DNA of 64,000 nucleotides, taken from WHSW01 sp963705955. GTDB lineage: Bacteria; Actinomycetota; Thermoleophilia; Solirubrobacterales; 70-9. The DNA lies in contig CAVPLH010000003.1 of NCBI GenBank assembly GCA_963705955.1, positions 62,001 to 126,000 of the forward strand. Reading direction: 5' to 3'. The position numbers and the translations under genes were made by a program. Within the stretch, counting starts at the first letter, position 1. Every line of letters begins with the position of its first letter. This document shows positions 8,036-16,717 of this stretch, one piece after another. Below the pieces are notes generated by a model. That model was not told the DNA's origin, made no database searches, and was given only the letters and a program-made list of their open reading frames with translations.

Positions 8036-9490
8036 TTGGAGCCCGAGGGAGAGAAGCAAAGCCGGGTCCGGCTGATCGCGATCGCGGCGATCGCGGTTGC
8101 GGTGGTGATCGCGTTCCAGAAGTTCGCGCCGAACATCGACGTCGAACAACTGCTTCAGGATCTCTCGGACAAGCTCGGGGCGTGGACCTACGCGCTCGTC
8201 GGGCTGCTCGCGTTCGTGGAGACCGGGGCGTTCATCGGCCTCGTCTTCCCCGGCGAGACGGCGGTCATCCTCGGAGGCGCCGTCGCCGGCCAGGGGGAGA
8301 CGTCGATCGTGCTGACGATCGCGATCGTCTGGTTCTGCGCCTGGGCCGGCGACACGACGAGCTTCTTCATCGGCAAGCGGCTCGGTCGCGACTTCGTGCT
8401 TCGCAACGGCCCCAAGGTGCGGATCACGCACGAGCGCTTCGAGCAGGTCGAGCGCTACTTCGGCCGCCACGGCGGCAAGACGATCCTGATCGGTCGCTTC
8501 ATCGGCCTCGTCCGGGCGCTGGCCCCGTTCATCGCCGGCAGCTCGGGGATGCGCTACGGCGCCTTCGTCCCGTTCAGCGTGCTCGGGACGGGGCTCTGGG
8601 CGGCGGCTTTCTGCCTGCTCGGCTACGCCCTCTCCGCGAGCCTCGACCGGGCGACGGAGATCGCCGGCCGCGGGGCGCTCGTCTTCGGGATCGTCGTCGC
8701 CGTGATCGTCACGGCGATCGTCGTCTCGCGGTATCTGCGCGAGCCGCGGAACCGGGCGCGGGTTGTCGAGCGGATCGACGCGACCCCGGGGCTGCGGCGG
8801 GTGCTGCCGGAGCTGCGCTTCCTGTGGGCGCGGATCACTCCGGGTGGACTGGGACTCGAGTTCACGACCCTGATCGCGACGCTCGCCGTCGCGCTGTTCG
8901 TCCTCGTCGGGTTCGCGATCACGGTCGGCAACGAGCCCGGCCCGACGCCCGGCGACGCGCAGGCCGCGGACGTCGTCGACAGCCTCCGCACCGGGTCGCT
9001 GACCGATTTCACGAAGGTCTTCACCTGGCTCGGCTCGACGCCGGTGACGCTGCTGGTGGCGCTGGTCGCGGGCGGGGTCCTGCTGACGCGCCGCCGGTAC
9101 GCGGAGGCGGCTGTGCTCGTCGGCGCGCTGGTCATCTGCCACGTCGCGGTCCCGGTGCTCAAGGAGCTGGTCGATCGGCCGCGACCGGCCGGCAGCCTGA
9201 TCGACACCTCGGGACAGAGCTATCCGAGCGGGCACGCGGCCTACGCAGTGATCTACACGTGGCTGGTCCTGACCGTGGCCGTGCGCCTGCGACCGGGGTG
9301 GACGTACGGCTCGGCGCTGATCGCGGCCGGGATCGCGCTCACGGCTGCGATCGGGCTCAGTCGCGTGTATCTCGGCGCCCACTACTTCAGCGACGTCGCC
9401 GGCGGCTGGGCGCTCGGCGTCTCCACGTTCGCCGGTTGCGCGGCGTTGGCGATGGTCGTCACGCACTTCCGGCACAATCAAGAGGTCTGA
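8036..9490 (+). CDS. DedA/SNARE-associated and PAP2 phosphatase fusion protein
   Basis: This 484-residue membrane protein joins two domains. Residues about 40-210 form a DedA (SNARE-associated/VTT) domain with FIGLVFPGETAVILGG, the family motif GRFIGLVRALAPFIAG and several membrane helices. Residues about 270-480 form a PAP2 phosphatase with the three catalytic motifs KELVDRPRP, PSGHA and SRVYLGAHYFSDV. DedA proteins act in polyprenyl-phosphate or phospholipid flipping and PAP2 enzymes dephosphorylate lipid pyrophosphates, so a role in undecaprenyl-phosphate recycling is plausible inference. The TTG start follows a GATAAT element. The stop overlaps the next start (TGATG). Confidence 0.9.
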   Translation: MEPEGEKQSRVRLIAIAAIAVAVVIAFQKFAPNIDVEQLLQDLSDKLGAWTYALVGLLAFVETGAFIGLVFPGETAVILGGAVAGQGETSIVLTIAIVWFCAWAGDTTSFFIGKRLGRDFVLRNGPKVRITHERFEQVERYFGRHGGKTILIGRFIGLVRALAPFIAGSSGMRYGAFVPFSVLGTGLWAAAFCLLGYALSASLDRATEIAGRGALVFGIVVAVIVTAIVVSRYLREPRNRARVVERIDATPGLRRVLPELRFLWARITPGGLGLEFTTLIATLAVALFVLVGFAITVGNEPGPTPGDAQAADVVDSLRTGSLTDFTKVFTWLGSTPVTLLVALVAGGVLLTRRRYAEAAVLVGALVICHVAVPVLKELVDRPRPAGSLIDTSGQSYPSGHAAYAVIYTWLVLTVAVRLRPGWTYGSALIAAGIALTAAIGLSRVYLGAHYFSDVAGGWALGVSTFAGCAALAMVVTHFRHNQEV

Positions 9491-9732
9491 TGCTGATCGT
9501 TGCCAGGATCGGAACCGAATACCTGCTCTTCGGCGGCGCGGGCCTGATCAGCCTGCTCGCCTTCACGGCCCTGATCCTCGTTCCCGCGATCGGCTCCTTC
9601 GGGCGCAACTGGGAGAAGGCGACGGCCGTGTTCCTGTCTTTCTTCGTGCTCGTCGCGCTGCTCGCGATCGGGATCGCGATCGGGATCGCGATCGTCTACT
9701 ACTGGCCCGACATCACGGGGTTGTTCGGCTAG
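9490..9732 (+). CDS. small two-helix membrane protein
   Basis: This gene encodes an 80-residue protein with two hydrophobic segments, one near residues 10-32 (YLLFGGAGLISLLAFTALILV) separated by a short polar loop (GRNWEKA) from a second containing alternating Gly-Ile (AIGIAIGIAIVYYW). Its ATG overlaps the stop of the DedA-PAP2 gene, so it is translationally coupled and may be an accessory subunit of that protein. The family is not recognised. Confidence 0.7.
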   Translation: MLIVARIGTEYLLFGGAGLISLLAFTALILVPAIGSFGRNWEKATAVFLSFFVLVALLAIGIAIGIAIVYYWPDITGLFG

Positions 9733-9781
9733 AGCCGATCGGACGCCGGGCGCAGCGCGGCGACGCTGCGAATCGTCGACC

Positions 9782-9787
9782 TAGAAT
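9782..9787 (+). promoter_or_regulatory. putative leaderless -10 (TAGAAT)
   Basis: TAGAAT ends six bases before the GTG at 9794 of the PucR-like regulator; it is among the closest to the sigma-70 consensus in the window. Confidence 0.55.
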
Positions 9788-9793
9788 CCCGGC

Positions 9794-11044
9794 GTGGCCC
9801 CGGAGCCCAAGATCCGCGCCCATAACGGCTCGAAGGCGCCCGACGAGGGTGCGCTCGAGACGCTCTCGGAGGCGATCGAGTCCGGGGCCGGCCTGCCCGC
9901 GGTCGCCCGCGCGGCGGCGGGCGCGCTCGGCGCCAGCGTCGCGCTGATCGACCGCTCGAGCGCGGTGCTCGCGGTCGCCGCCTCGTCGTCGGCCGAGGAG
10001 AGCAAGCTGCTCTCGGGCGAGGGAGATGTCGGGACGCTCGAGCTGCGGGTCGCCGACTCGGTCGTCGGCGAGCTTCGTTACCGGAGCCGCGGCGCAGCGC
10101 CCTCGCCGGCGCTGACCCGGATGGTCTCGACCCTGCTGGCGCTCGAGCTCGAGCGCGCGCGCTCCCCCGAATGGGCGAGCGACGAGGCCGCGGGCGCCTT
10201 CGTGCGCGCGGTCCTGACGCGGCAGGTGACCGACCGCGGCGATCTCGTCGCCCGCGCCGCCGAGCTCGGCAGCGAGGTCGAGTCGGGCGCCGGGGTCCTG
10301 TTCGCGCGCGCAGCTCCGCGCGCTGCGCAGACGGGCGACTGGCGGGCCCGGGTCCTGGTCGTCGCGCTGCGCGCCCTGCGCGCCGCGAGCCCGGGCGCGG
10401 TCGCCGACCTCGCCGACGACGGCGAGCGGGCGGAGGTGCACGGGATCGTGCCGATGGCGGACGCGGCGCCGCTCGCCCGCGCCGCAAAGGCGCTCGCGCG
10501 CGAGCTCGAGGCGTCGCTGCCCGGGTTTCACGTCACCGTCGGCAGCGGTCGCTGGGTCGCCGACCCGGTCGATCTCTTCCGCGCCGGCCAGGAGGCGATG
10601 CTGGCGCTCAACGTCGCCGAGGCCGAGGGGCACGAGGTGCTCGCCTTCGACGCGACGGGCTCCTACCGCCTGCTGCTCCCGGCGATGAGCGAGGGATCGG
10701 GCGAGCTGGAGCGCTTCTACGAGGAGACCGTGGCGCCGCTCTCGGCCTACGACGAGCAGTACGAGACCGACCTCGTGACGACGATCGAGGCCTATCTCGC
10801 CAACGACGGCAACGTCACCCCGACCGCGGCGCACCTGTTCACCCACCGCCACACGGTCCGCTACCGCCTCGAGCGGGTCAAGGACCTCTCCGGCCACGAC
10901 ATCACCTCGACCGAGGGCCGCGAGAAGCTCGGCCTCGGCCTCAAGGCGATGCGCGTCCTCGGGATCGCCGCGCCGCGCGGCCCGGCCAACGAGCCCGGCA
11001 CCGAGGCGGGTCGCGCGAAGGTGCGTCACAAGGCGGAGGAGTAG
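9794..11044 (+). CDS. PucR/CdaR-family transcriptional regulator
   Basis: This 416-residue protein has a GAF-like N-terminal half (regions such as GASVALIDRSSAVLAVAA) and ends in a PucR-type helix-turn-helix: about residues 315-385 contain TIEAYLANDGNVTPTAAHL and HRHTVRYRLERVKDLSG, the signature of the HTH_30 domain. Such proteins regulate catabolic genes (purine, sugar-acid and others) in response to small ligands. No target gene is adjacent; the downstream element is a tRNA. The C-terminal tail is basic. Confidence 0.88.
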   Translation: MAPEPKIRAHNGSKAPDEGALETLSEAIESGAGLPAVARAAAGALGASVALIDRSSAVLAVAASSSAEESKLLSGEGDVGTLELRVADSVVGELRYRSRGAAPSPALTRMVSTLLALELERARSPEWASDEAAGAFVRAVLTRQVTDRGDLVARAAELGSEVESGAGVLFARAAPRAAQTGDWRARVLVVALRALRAASPGAVADLADDGERAEVHGIVPMADAAPLARAAKALARELEASLPGFHVTVGSGRWVADPVDLFRAGQEAMLALNVAEAEGHEVLAFDATGSYRLLLPAMSEGSGELERFYEETVAPLSAYDEQYETDLVTTIEAYLANDGNVTPTAAHLFTHRHTVRYRLERVKDLSGHDITSTEGREKLGLGLKAMRVLGIAAPRGPANEPGTEAGRAKVRHKAEE

Positions 11045-11052
11045 CTCCGAGC

Positions 11053-11058
11053 TAAGGT
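11053..11058 (+). promoter_or_regulatory. putative -10 of the tRNA-Gln gene (TAAGGT)
   Basis: TAAGGT lies 13 bases before the mature 5' end of the tRNA, a spacing suited to a short 5' leader removed by RNase P. Confidence 0.5.
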
Positions 11059-11071
11059 GCGCCCCTGCTCT

Positions 11072-11143
11072 TGGGGAGTGGTCCAATGGAAAGACGCCGG
11101 CCTTTGGAGCCGTGAGATCCAGGTTCAAATCCTGGCTCCCCAG
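11072..11143 (+). tRNA. tRNA-Gln (anticodon TTG)
   Basis: The 72-nt cloverleaf has a seven-pair acceptor stem (TGGGGAG with CTCCCCA), anticodon loop CTTTGGA with anticodon TTG reading CAA, and a perfect T arm (CCAGG-TTCAAAT-CCTGG). The discriminator base is G and CCA is not encoded. The closing pair of the anticodon stem is a C/T mismatch, leaving four Watson-Crick pairs. Confidence 0.93.
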
Positions 11144-11161
11144 TCGCGCGCCTCGCTCTCA

Positions 11162-12105
11162 CTAAGCCTGACGCCGAACAAGCAGCGGCGCGAGGTCGGC
11201 CACCACGACCATCGGCTCATCGAAGACCTGCCGAGCCGAATATCGAACCGGGACCCAGCCGGCGCGCTGCAGGTCCGCCGCCTCGGTCAAGCCCGACTCC
11301 ATGCGCCGGCGGGTGCGGTGCCAGCGGAAGCCGTCGAGCTCGACCGCTACCCGTTCGGCGCGACCAGACGGCGTCGACCCTGCGTCCGAGCAGCGGGACG
11401 TTCAGCGCCGGCGTGGCAGGGCGGCGCGCCGAACCAGCAGCAGAAGTACGCGGCTCCTCGAGATCTCCGACTGGGCGACTCGGTCTCGAACGCGCTCCGG
11501 CGCTGCCAGCAGCGCGCGAAGCGAGCCTCGTCCCACTCGATGAGACCTGCCCGGTCGAGCGCCGAGTGCAGCCCGGGCGCCGTCACCAGGCGATCCGTCA
11601 ACGCCTGATCGATGGCGGCGCTCAGGGTTCGCCGGCGCGACCCGGCTGGCGAGGTCGACGAGGGTTCTGGCAGCGAGGTCACCGGGATGGCGCCCGATCG
11701 TGCCGACGCGGTCACGGGTCCCGAATGCAAGCCGATGGGACTTGAGCCCGGACCGCCTGCCGCGACGCGAGCCGGCGGGACGCTGACGTTGATCGCCGCG
11801 AGATCGAGTTCGATCCCGGCGGCGCAATTCCCACAGGTCGGCCGCGTGTCGATGGCTGAGGATCGCGTGCTTCGCCGCACGCCATCACCGCGGCGAGCAA
11901 CCTGGCTTCGGGGCTCAGCGAGGGATGCCCGACGGCGAACACCCCGGTTCGGACGCGGTGCAGGCGGCCGACTCGAAGCCGGTGCGCGATCGATCCCGCC
12001 GACGCCCAGCCGCCGCAATTGCCCGACAGTGACCAGCCCGTGCTGGCCGAAGGCGAGCCGCGCGATCCTCTCATCGACAGGCCGCATGGTCAGCGTGTCC
12101 GACAC
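11162..12105 (-). pseudogene. decayed AbiEi-like/DUF559 protein
   Basis: On the minus strand the sense of one gene can be followed through many frames. The start region reads RIARLAFGQHGLVTVGQLRRLG, an AbiEi-like winged-helix start. It continues in another frame as AHRLRVGRLHRVRTGVFAVGH, then IPVTSL, ARTLVDLASRVAP, TLSAAIDQALTDRLV and finally the VSR-like DUF559 end, RVAVELDGFRWHRTRRRMES followed by DLQRAGWVPVRYS. At least five frameshifts separate these parts, so it cannot make the protein. An intact paralogue lies at 41932-42783 on the other strand. Its position directly after tRNA-Gln may be chance. Confidence 0.8.
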
Positions 12106-12273
12106 CGCGATCCGACCAAGTGGGTCGAGTTCGTGGACGAATGGCAGAGCTCGAGCTCAGAGCGGCGGCCACCGGCGACCGTCGGCATCGCCGTCACCGA
12201 TCAGACGCCGCAGCGTGATCCGAGCCATCGGCGATCGTGCGAAGCCGTGACGAGGCGGCGTCGCCGCCACGGC

Positions 12274-12279
12274 TACGAT
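12274..12279 (+). promoter_or_regulatory. putative leaderless -10 (TACGAT)
   Basis: TACGAT ends seven bases before the GTG at 12287 of glmU. Confidence 0.45.
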
Positions 12280-12286
12280 TCCGCGC

Positions 12287-13702
12287 GTGAGCGGCGCTTC
12301 TTCTGCGGGCGGCGGGCCGACCGTCCTGATCATGGCCGCGGGTGAGGGCACGCGAATGCGCTCCTCGCTGCCGAAGGTGATGCACACCGTGTGCGGTCGC
12401 CCGATGGTCGCCTGGCCGGTGCTCGCGGCCCGCGAGGCCGGAGCGGGGCGGGTCGCGGTGATCGTCTCGCCGGAGCGCGACCTCACCCCGGGCCTTCCCG
12501 AGGGAACCGAGACCGTCGTCCAGCCCGAGGCAGACGGGACCGGCGGTGCGATCCGCGCCGCCCACGACCTCGTCCGCGATTCCGAGACCGTCGTCGTGCT
12601 CTCCGGCGACCATCCGCTGATCAACGCCGAGATCATCGCCGCGCTGCTCGAGACCCACCGCGCCGCCGGCGCCGCCGCCACGGTGATGACCGTCGAGCTC
12701 GACGATCCCGGCTCCTACGGCCGCGTCGTCCGGGACTCGGCGGGGCATGTCGAGCGAATCGTCGAGACCAAGGACCCGGCCGCGGTCCCTGCCGAGGAGC
12801 TGGCGATCCGCGAGATCAACACCGGCACCTACGCGTTCGCCGCCGAGCCGCTGGTCGAGGCGCTCGACCGGCTCGACAACGACAACTCCGCGGGCGAGTA
12901 CTACCTCGGCGACGTGCTGCCGATGCTCCGCGAGCAGCAGCTGCGCGTCGTCGCTCACCGCGTCACCGACCCGAACGTCAACCTCGGCGTCAACGACCGC
13001 GCCGACCTCGCCGTCGTCACCGCCGAGGCCCGCCGCCAGATCCTTCACCGCCACATGCGCGCCGGCGTCACCGTGATCGACCCCGGCTCGACCTGGATCG
13101 ACGCCGAGGTCGAGATCGCCGCCGACGTGACGATCGAGCCCGGCACCTACCTCGCCGGGCGGACGAGCGTCGGCGCCGACACGATCCTCGGCCCGCACAC
13201 GAGCGTCACCGACTCCCGGATCGGCGAGCAGGCGCGGGTCACGCACTCCGTCCTCGACGGCGCCGAGGTCGGCGACCTGGCGACGGTCGGACCGTTCGCC
13301 TACCTGCGGCCGGACACGGTGCTGGAACAGGGCGCGAAGGCGGGCTCCCACGTCGAGATCAAGAACTCGCGGATCGGCGCCGGCGCCAAGGTCCCCCACC
13401 TCTCCTACGTCGGCGACACCGATGTCGGGGCGGGGGCGAACCTCGGCGCCGGGGCGATCACCGCCAACTACGACGGGCACAACAAGAACCCGACGAAGAT
13501 CGGGGAAGGTGCGCGGATCTCGGTCAACACGTCGCTCGTCGCTCCGGTCAGCGTCGGCGACGGGGCTTACACTGGCGCCGGCGCCGTGATCCGCGAGGAC
13601 GTCCCGGACGGCGCCCTCGGGGTGACGACCAACGAGCAACGCAACATCGAGGGCTACGCGGAGCAGAAGGAAGCCGAGCAGAGCGGGGACAAGGACAGAT
13701 GA
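12287..13702 (+). CDS. glmU: bifunctional UDP-GlcNAc pyrophosphorylase / glucosamine-1-P acetyltransferase
   Basis: GlmU makes UDP-N-acetylglucosamine for peptidoglycan and other glycans. The 471-residue protein has the nucleotidyltransferase loop MAAGEGTRMRSSLPKV near residue 15, an EINTGTYAF strand of the uridylyltransferase domain, and a C-terminal left-handed beta-helix of hexapeptide repeats with the acetyltransferase motif ITANYDGHNKN. Length and domain order match the family. It overlaps prs by four bases (ATGA), so the two precursor-supply genes are coupled. UDP-GlcNAc may feed the glycan cluster 32 kb downstream, but that is inference. Confidence 0.97.
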   Translation: MSGASSAGGGPTVLIMAAGEGTRMRSSLPKVMHTVCGRPMVAWPVLAAREAGAGRVAVIVSPERDLTPGLPEGTETVVQPEADGTGGAIRAAHDLVRDSETVVVLSGDHPLINAEIIAALLETHRAAGAAATVMTVELDDPGSYGRVVRDSAGHVERIVETKDPAAVPAEELAIREINTGTYAFAAEPLVEALDRLDNDNSAGEYYLGDVLPMLREQQLRVVAHRVTDPNVNLGVNDRADLAVVTAEARRQILHRHMRAGVTVIDPGSTWIDAEVEIAADVTIEPGTYLAGRTSVGADTILGPHTSVTDSRIGEQARVTHSVLDGAEVGDLATVGPFAYLRPDTVLEQGAKAGSHVEIKNSRIGAGAKVPHLSYVGDTDVGAGANLGAGAITANYDGHNKNPTKIGEGARISVNTSLVAPVSVGDGAYTGAGAVIREDVPDGALGVTTNEQRNIEGYAEQKEAEQSGDKDR

Positions 13703-14730
13703 GCATCCTCGACGAGAGACCGCAGGTCGTCAGCTCGATCCCGCAGGACTACACGAAGCGCCTCATGGTGTTCGGCGGGCGCGCCTCGATGGAGCTCGCC
13801 GCGAAGATCGCCGGCAAGCTCGACGTCGACCTCGGCCAGGTCGACCTGCGCACCTTTGCGGACGGCGAGGTCTACTGCCGCTTCGAGGAGTCGATCCGCG
13901 GCGCCGACATCTTCCTCGTCCAGTCGACCGTGGCGAACGCCGCCCAGGGGATGACCCCGAACGACGCGCTGATGGAGCTGCTGGTGATGATCGACGCCGC
14001 GAAGGGTGCCTCGGCGCACCGGATCATCGCCGTCATGCCCTGGTACGGCTACTCGCGCCAGGACAAGAAGTCGGCCCCGCGCGAGCCGATCTCCGCCCGC
14101 GTCGTCGCCCAGTGCCTCGAGGCCGTGGGCGTCGACCGGGTGCTGACCATGGACCTGCACTCAGGACAGGTGCAGGGTTTCTTCAGCAAGCCGGTCGACC
14201 ACATGACGGCGATGCCGATGCTGACCCAGTACTTCATGGACCAGGCGTGGGACGACGAGCTCGTGATCGTCTCCCCCGACGCCGGCCGGGTCAAGGTCGC
14301 GCGCAACTTCGCCCGCAAGGTCGGCGTCCACTGGGCGGTGATGGAGAAGGAGCGCCCCGCCACCCAGGTCGCCGAGATCGGATACGTGGTCGGCGACGTG
14401 CAGGGCAAGACGGCGGTCCTCGTCGACGACATGATCGATACCGCCGGGACCCTCTGCGCGGCGGCGAAGACCGTCCTCGACGAGGGCGCGGCGCGGGTGA
14501 TCGCATGCGCCACGCACGGCGTCTTCTCCGGGCCCGCGTACGAGCGGCTCGACTACGAGAACTCGGGGATCGAGCGGATCGTCGTCACCGACACGATCCC
14601 GCTACGCCCCGGTCAACCCGACAACATCACCGTGCTCTCCGCCGCCCAGACGCTCGCCGACTCGATCCGCCGCATCTTCGCCGACGACTCGGTCTCGGAG
14701 ATCTTCGCCGGCGAGAACCAGCTCTTCTAG
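13699..14730 (+). CDS. prs: ribose-phosphate pyrophosphokinase
   Basis: Prs makes PRPP from ribose-5-phosphate and ATP for nucleotide, His and Trp synthesis. The 343-residue protein has the N-terminal phosphoribosyl fold with FADGEVYCRFEESIRG, the ATP/Mg loop MPWYGYSRQDKKSAPREP and the PRPP-binding loop LVDDMIDTAGTL. The start ATG at 13699 overlaps the glmU stop. A small hairpin (arms CCGCAT and ATGCGG, 14738-14753) follows but lacks a T run. The gene marks the last intact housekeeping function before the degenerate island. Confidence 0.97.
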   Translation: MSILDERPQVVSSIPQDYTKRLMVFGGRASMELAAKIAGKLDVDLGQVDLRTFADGEVYCRFEESIRGADIFLVQSTVANAAQGMTPNDALMELLVMIDAAKGASAHRIIAVMPWYGYSRQDKKSAPREPISARVVAQCLEAVGVDRVLTMDLHSGQVQGFFSKPVDHMTAMPMLTQYFMDQAWDDELVIVSPDAGRVKVARNFARKVGVHWAVMEKERPATQVAEIGYVVGDVQGKTAVLVDDMIDTAGTLCAAAKTVLDEGAARVIACATHGVFSGPAYERLDYENSGIERIVVTDTIPLRPGQPDNITVLSAAQTLADSIRRIFADDSVSEIFAGENQLF

Positions 14731-14807
14731 CTACACCCGCATTCCAATGCGGTAAACGGGCCCGAAGTGGGCACGAAACGGTCACGAGAGAAACGCAGCG
14801 TGATTGA

Positions 14808-14947
14808 TCCGGGGACCTCAAGGCCTACATCGAGGCTCATGGGTCGTGGCTCTACCACGCCACGGATGTCGACAACGTCGCGGAGATCCTCGACCAGGGG
14901 ATTCGGCCAGGGAGCGAGCTCGGCCGCTCGAACGCGGACGGTTTCCA
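14808..14947 (+). pseudogene. remnant of an LYHATD-motif protein
   Basis: In one forward frame the sequence reads KAYIEAHGSWLYHATDVDN, then VAEILDQGIRPGSELGRS. Such LYHAT...IL..GIRPG starts occur in phage-linked ADP-ribosyltransferase-like and toxin proteins. An in-frame stop lies directly upstream (14805-14807), there is no start codon, and the sense ends within 140 bases, where the opposite-strand PAP2 remnant begins. Only this fragment remains. The family guess is by motif alone. Confidence 0.45.
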
Positions 14948-14967
14948 TCGCACCCGGGCCAGGCGGC

Positions 14968-15295
14968 AGCGCTCGAGTTGCCGCGAGCGCCACGGGCGCC
15001 AGGGAGACGCCCGAGACGGATCCGGCGATGACGTCGAGCGGGTAATGCGCGCCCGTATGGACGCGCGAGTAGGCCACGAGCGCCGCAGACCGCTGAGCGG
15101 GATTCCCGCGGCGGGAGACGCGGTGGCAACGCCGGTCGCGAACGCAAACGCAGACGCCCGCATGGCCAGACGGGAACGAGGTCGTCCGCGGCATAGCGAC
15201 GTGGCGGGCGACCGGCACGCCGTGCGTATCGCGGTCAGGTCGGCGGCGGCCGCCGAGCGGTTTCCGGACCAGGTTTACGACCGCCGACGTGCGCG
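14968..15295 (-). pseudogene. PAP2 phosphatase remnant with frameshifts
   Basis: On the minus strand, LVRKPLGGRRRPDR (motif 1 region), TSFPSGHA (motif 2), then in a second frame SAFAFATGVATASPAAG, then back to the first frame AYSRVHTGAHYPLDVIAG (motif 3) make up a PAP2 phosphatase core. At least two frameshifts break it and it has no start codon: its upstream edge joins directly onto the recombinase remnant. It is a dead gene. An active PAP2 domain exists in the DedA fusion at 8036-9490. Confidence 0.75.
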
Positions 15296-15520
15296 CACGG
15301 CAAGCGAGCCGTAGGAATGCCTCGAGTCCTGCAGCCGCACGCGCTTAAGCCCGCGGCGCGAGAGCTTGTCCAGCGGCGGTATCAGCTGGTCAACCATCGG
15401 CACGGACCGCACCCTGCCCGACTTCGGCACCTTGAAGGCGCCACGGACGTAGGAGCGGTGAACATTGACCAGTCTGTCGGCAAAGTCGAGGTCTGCCCAT
15501 TGAAGCCCGCGAATGCTCAC
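15275..15520 (-). pseudogene. tyrosine recombinase (integrase) remnant
   Basis: The minus-strand frame reads GLQWADLDFADRLVNVHRSY, followed by KVPKSGRVRSVPM, which is the part of a phage-type tyrosine recombinase catalytic domain around the first catalytic Arg and the beta-sheet Lys. It then jumps to DSRHSYGSLAVRA, a degenerate version of the HDLRHTxGSLAVRA box. The N-terminal arm, the second half of the catalytic domain and the nucleophilic Tyr are missing. It marks the island as derived from an integrated element that has since decayed. Confidence 0.75.
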
Positions 15521-15566
15521 TGTCCCCCACGATTTGCAGGCGTATTAGCGTGGCTGCGCTGAGGCG

Positions 15567-15770
15567 CTAAGTGCCCTCTGTCGGGTGCTCGATCTGATCG
15601 CCCAGGCGGTAGCGCGGGGTCGGATCACCACGTCTCTTTTCGAGCACCGGGAAGAAGTGCTTTTCCGGACCGGCGCAGACCACCTCGACGGGCTTTTGGC
15701 GTCCCATCACGCCGATCTCAGCGAAGCCGGCGTCGCACGCTGGACATCTGTCGATCCACTCATCAGCCAT
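15567..15770 (-). CDS. small zinc-ribbon-like protein
   Basis: This gene encodes a 67-residue protein starting MADEWIDRCPACDAGFAE, with a CPAC pair near the N-terminus and one later Cys (VVCAG), so a full four-Cys ribbon is not complete. The rest is charged (VLEKRRGDPTPRYRLGDQ). The start is the ATG at 15770 rather than an upstream one because a TACGGT element ends eight bases before it, the usual leaderless arrangement in this window. Function is unknown. It lies inside the degenerate island but its codon use looks normal. Confidence 0.5.
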   Translation of the reverse strand: MADEWIDRCPACDAGFAEIGVMGRQKPVEVVCAGPEKHFFPVLEKRRGDPTPRYRLGDQIEHPTEGT

Positions 15771-15778
15771 GTCACCGG

Positions 15779-15784
15779 ACCGTA
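15779..15784 (-). promoter_or_regulatory. putative leaderless -10 (TACGGT, minus strand)
   Basis: Read on the minus strand, TACGGT ends eight bases before the ATG at 15770. Confidence 0.4.
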
Positions 15785-15868
15785 TCGAGCGGGCCGCTCG
15801 TCCCGTGGGGTTGCAGATCCCATCGCAGGCGTTTTGCGCAGGCGCGTTGCGGGGACAATTAGGTCGTG

Positions 15869-16039
15869 ATGGCGCACGGCAAGAGGAAAGAAGATACGTC
15901 TCGAAGACGTGAAAACCGGAGAGCCGCACGCAAAGCGCGGAAGGGAGCACGTAAGGAGCGGATGGCCGCAATCAAAGACCGCGATTCCCCGCTCTTGAGA
16001 TACATACGCGGGGCGCGGCGCTCTCGGGACCGATGGTGA
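15869..16039 (+). CDS. very basic 56-residue peptide
   Basis: An ATG at 15869 opens a 56-codon frame starting MAHGKRKEDTSRRREN and ending GARRSRDRW. About 40 percent of the residues are Lys or Arg, so it would bind nucleic acid if made. Codons include AGA, AAA and ATA, unlike its neighbours, which suggests foreign origin or a non-coding frame. No family is recognised. It overlaps no better candidate on either strand. Confidence 0.35.
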   Translation: MAHGKRKEDTSRRRENRRAARKARKGARKERMAAIKDRDSPLLRYIRGARRSRDRW

Positions 16040-16130
16040 CGGCGATGATCTTGCCACCGCCGCGCCGGTAACCGGCGTGCGGCGCATTTTTCGCGGGGGG
16101 CAACGCGAGAATGAGCCGCCCGTTTCCTAC

Positions 16131-16153
16131 AAAAGCCGCCCCGGTTAGGCGGC
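16131..16153 (-). terminator. Rho-independent terminator (minus strand)
   Basis: Arms GCCGCC (16135-16140) and GGCGGC (16148-16153) pair around a seven-base loop. On the minus strand the hairpin is followed by TTTT. It overlaps the stop codon of the 16145-16444 gene and would end that transcript. Confidence 0.6.
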
Positions 16154-16444
16154 GCTAGGCTGCGGAGGTTCGCCCGGCGACTCTGGAGGTTCGCCCGGCG
16201 ACTCTGGCTCGCGGTCGGAGGTTTCCGCGGATTCCGGCGTTGCTTCTCTCTCCTTCGCGCGTTGTCGAGCATCACTCGCCATGTCGTCGAGGCGTTGGGC
16301 GATGTTCCGCGCGGTCGCCGCCATCTTGTCGAGGGCGTCCGGCGCTTGTCGCCCGACTTGCCCCCGAGCCTCGTCCATCAAGCGCTCCAGCCGCTGCTTG
16401 TAGTCCTGAACCCGGGAAAGATAATCGCCGCTCTGCTCGGCCAT
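16145..16444 (-). CDS. coiled-coil hypothetical protein with ESPGEP repeats
   Basis: This gene encodes a 99-residue protein. Residues about 5-70 form amphipathic helices (YLSRVQDYKQRLERLMDEA, then LDKMAATARNIAQRLDDMA), suggesting a coiled coil or four-helix bundle. The C-terminal tail is acidic and Pro-rich with two tandem ESPGEPP units, encoded by two identical 21-bp DNA repeats. A terminator follows immediately. No family is recognised; phasin-like proteins look superficially similar. Confidence 0.6.
   Translation of the reverse strand: MAEQSGDYLSRVQDYKQRLERLMDEARGQVGRQAPDALDKMAATARNIAQRLDDMASDARQRAKEREATPESAETSDREPESPGEPPESPGEPPQPSAA
16164..16205. repeat. two perfect 21-bp tandem repeats
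   Basis: The unit at 16164-16184 is repeated exactly at 16185-16205. It lies in frame inside the coiled-coil protein gene and encodes the repeated ESPGEPP tail, so copy-number change would only lengthen the tail. Confidence 0.9.
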
Positions 16445-16717
16445 AAAGCGGGGCTACCCGCTACTCGTACTGCTACGCAAGCGGGCCAGGTATCACCCGA
16501 AAACGGCCCCGCGCAGCCAGATTGTTGACTGTGCAAGTCGGCGTGTTGAAGGGTGGACTCCCGGACCTCCTTCGAGGAGGAGCTCGAACTCGAGCGCTGA
16601 AGAAGGCGTCACGACCATATGCGACAGGGGGTCCGGGCGTCATGCTCCCGGGGCCGGCCGTCGCAATAGCAAAGCGCAGAGACCGAGCCCGCGCAAAGCG
16701 GGGGCAAAGGAGGACAG

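Noticed and set aside
11072..11143. tRNA-Gln as integration site for the island
   Set aside because: The tRNA is complete, no duplicated 3' end was found downstream, and glmU-prs lie between it and the recombinase remnant.
14731..14800. Attachment site of the decayed element just after prs
   Set aside because: A small hairpin is visible but no matching direct repeat was found at the other end of the island by eye.
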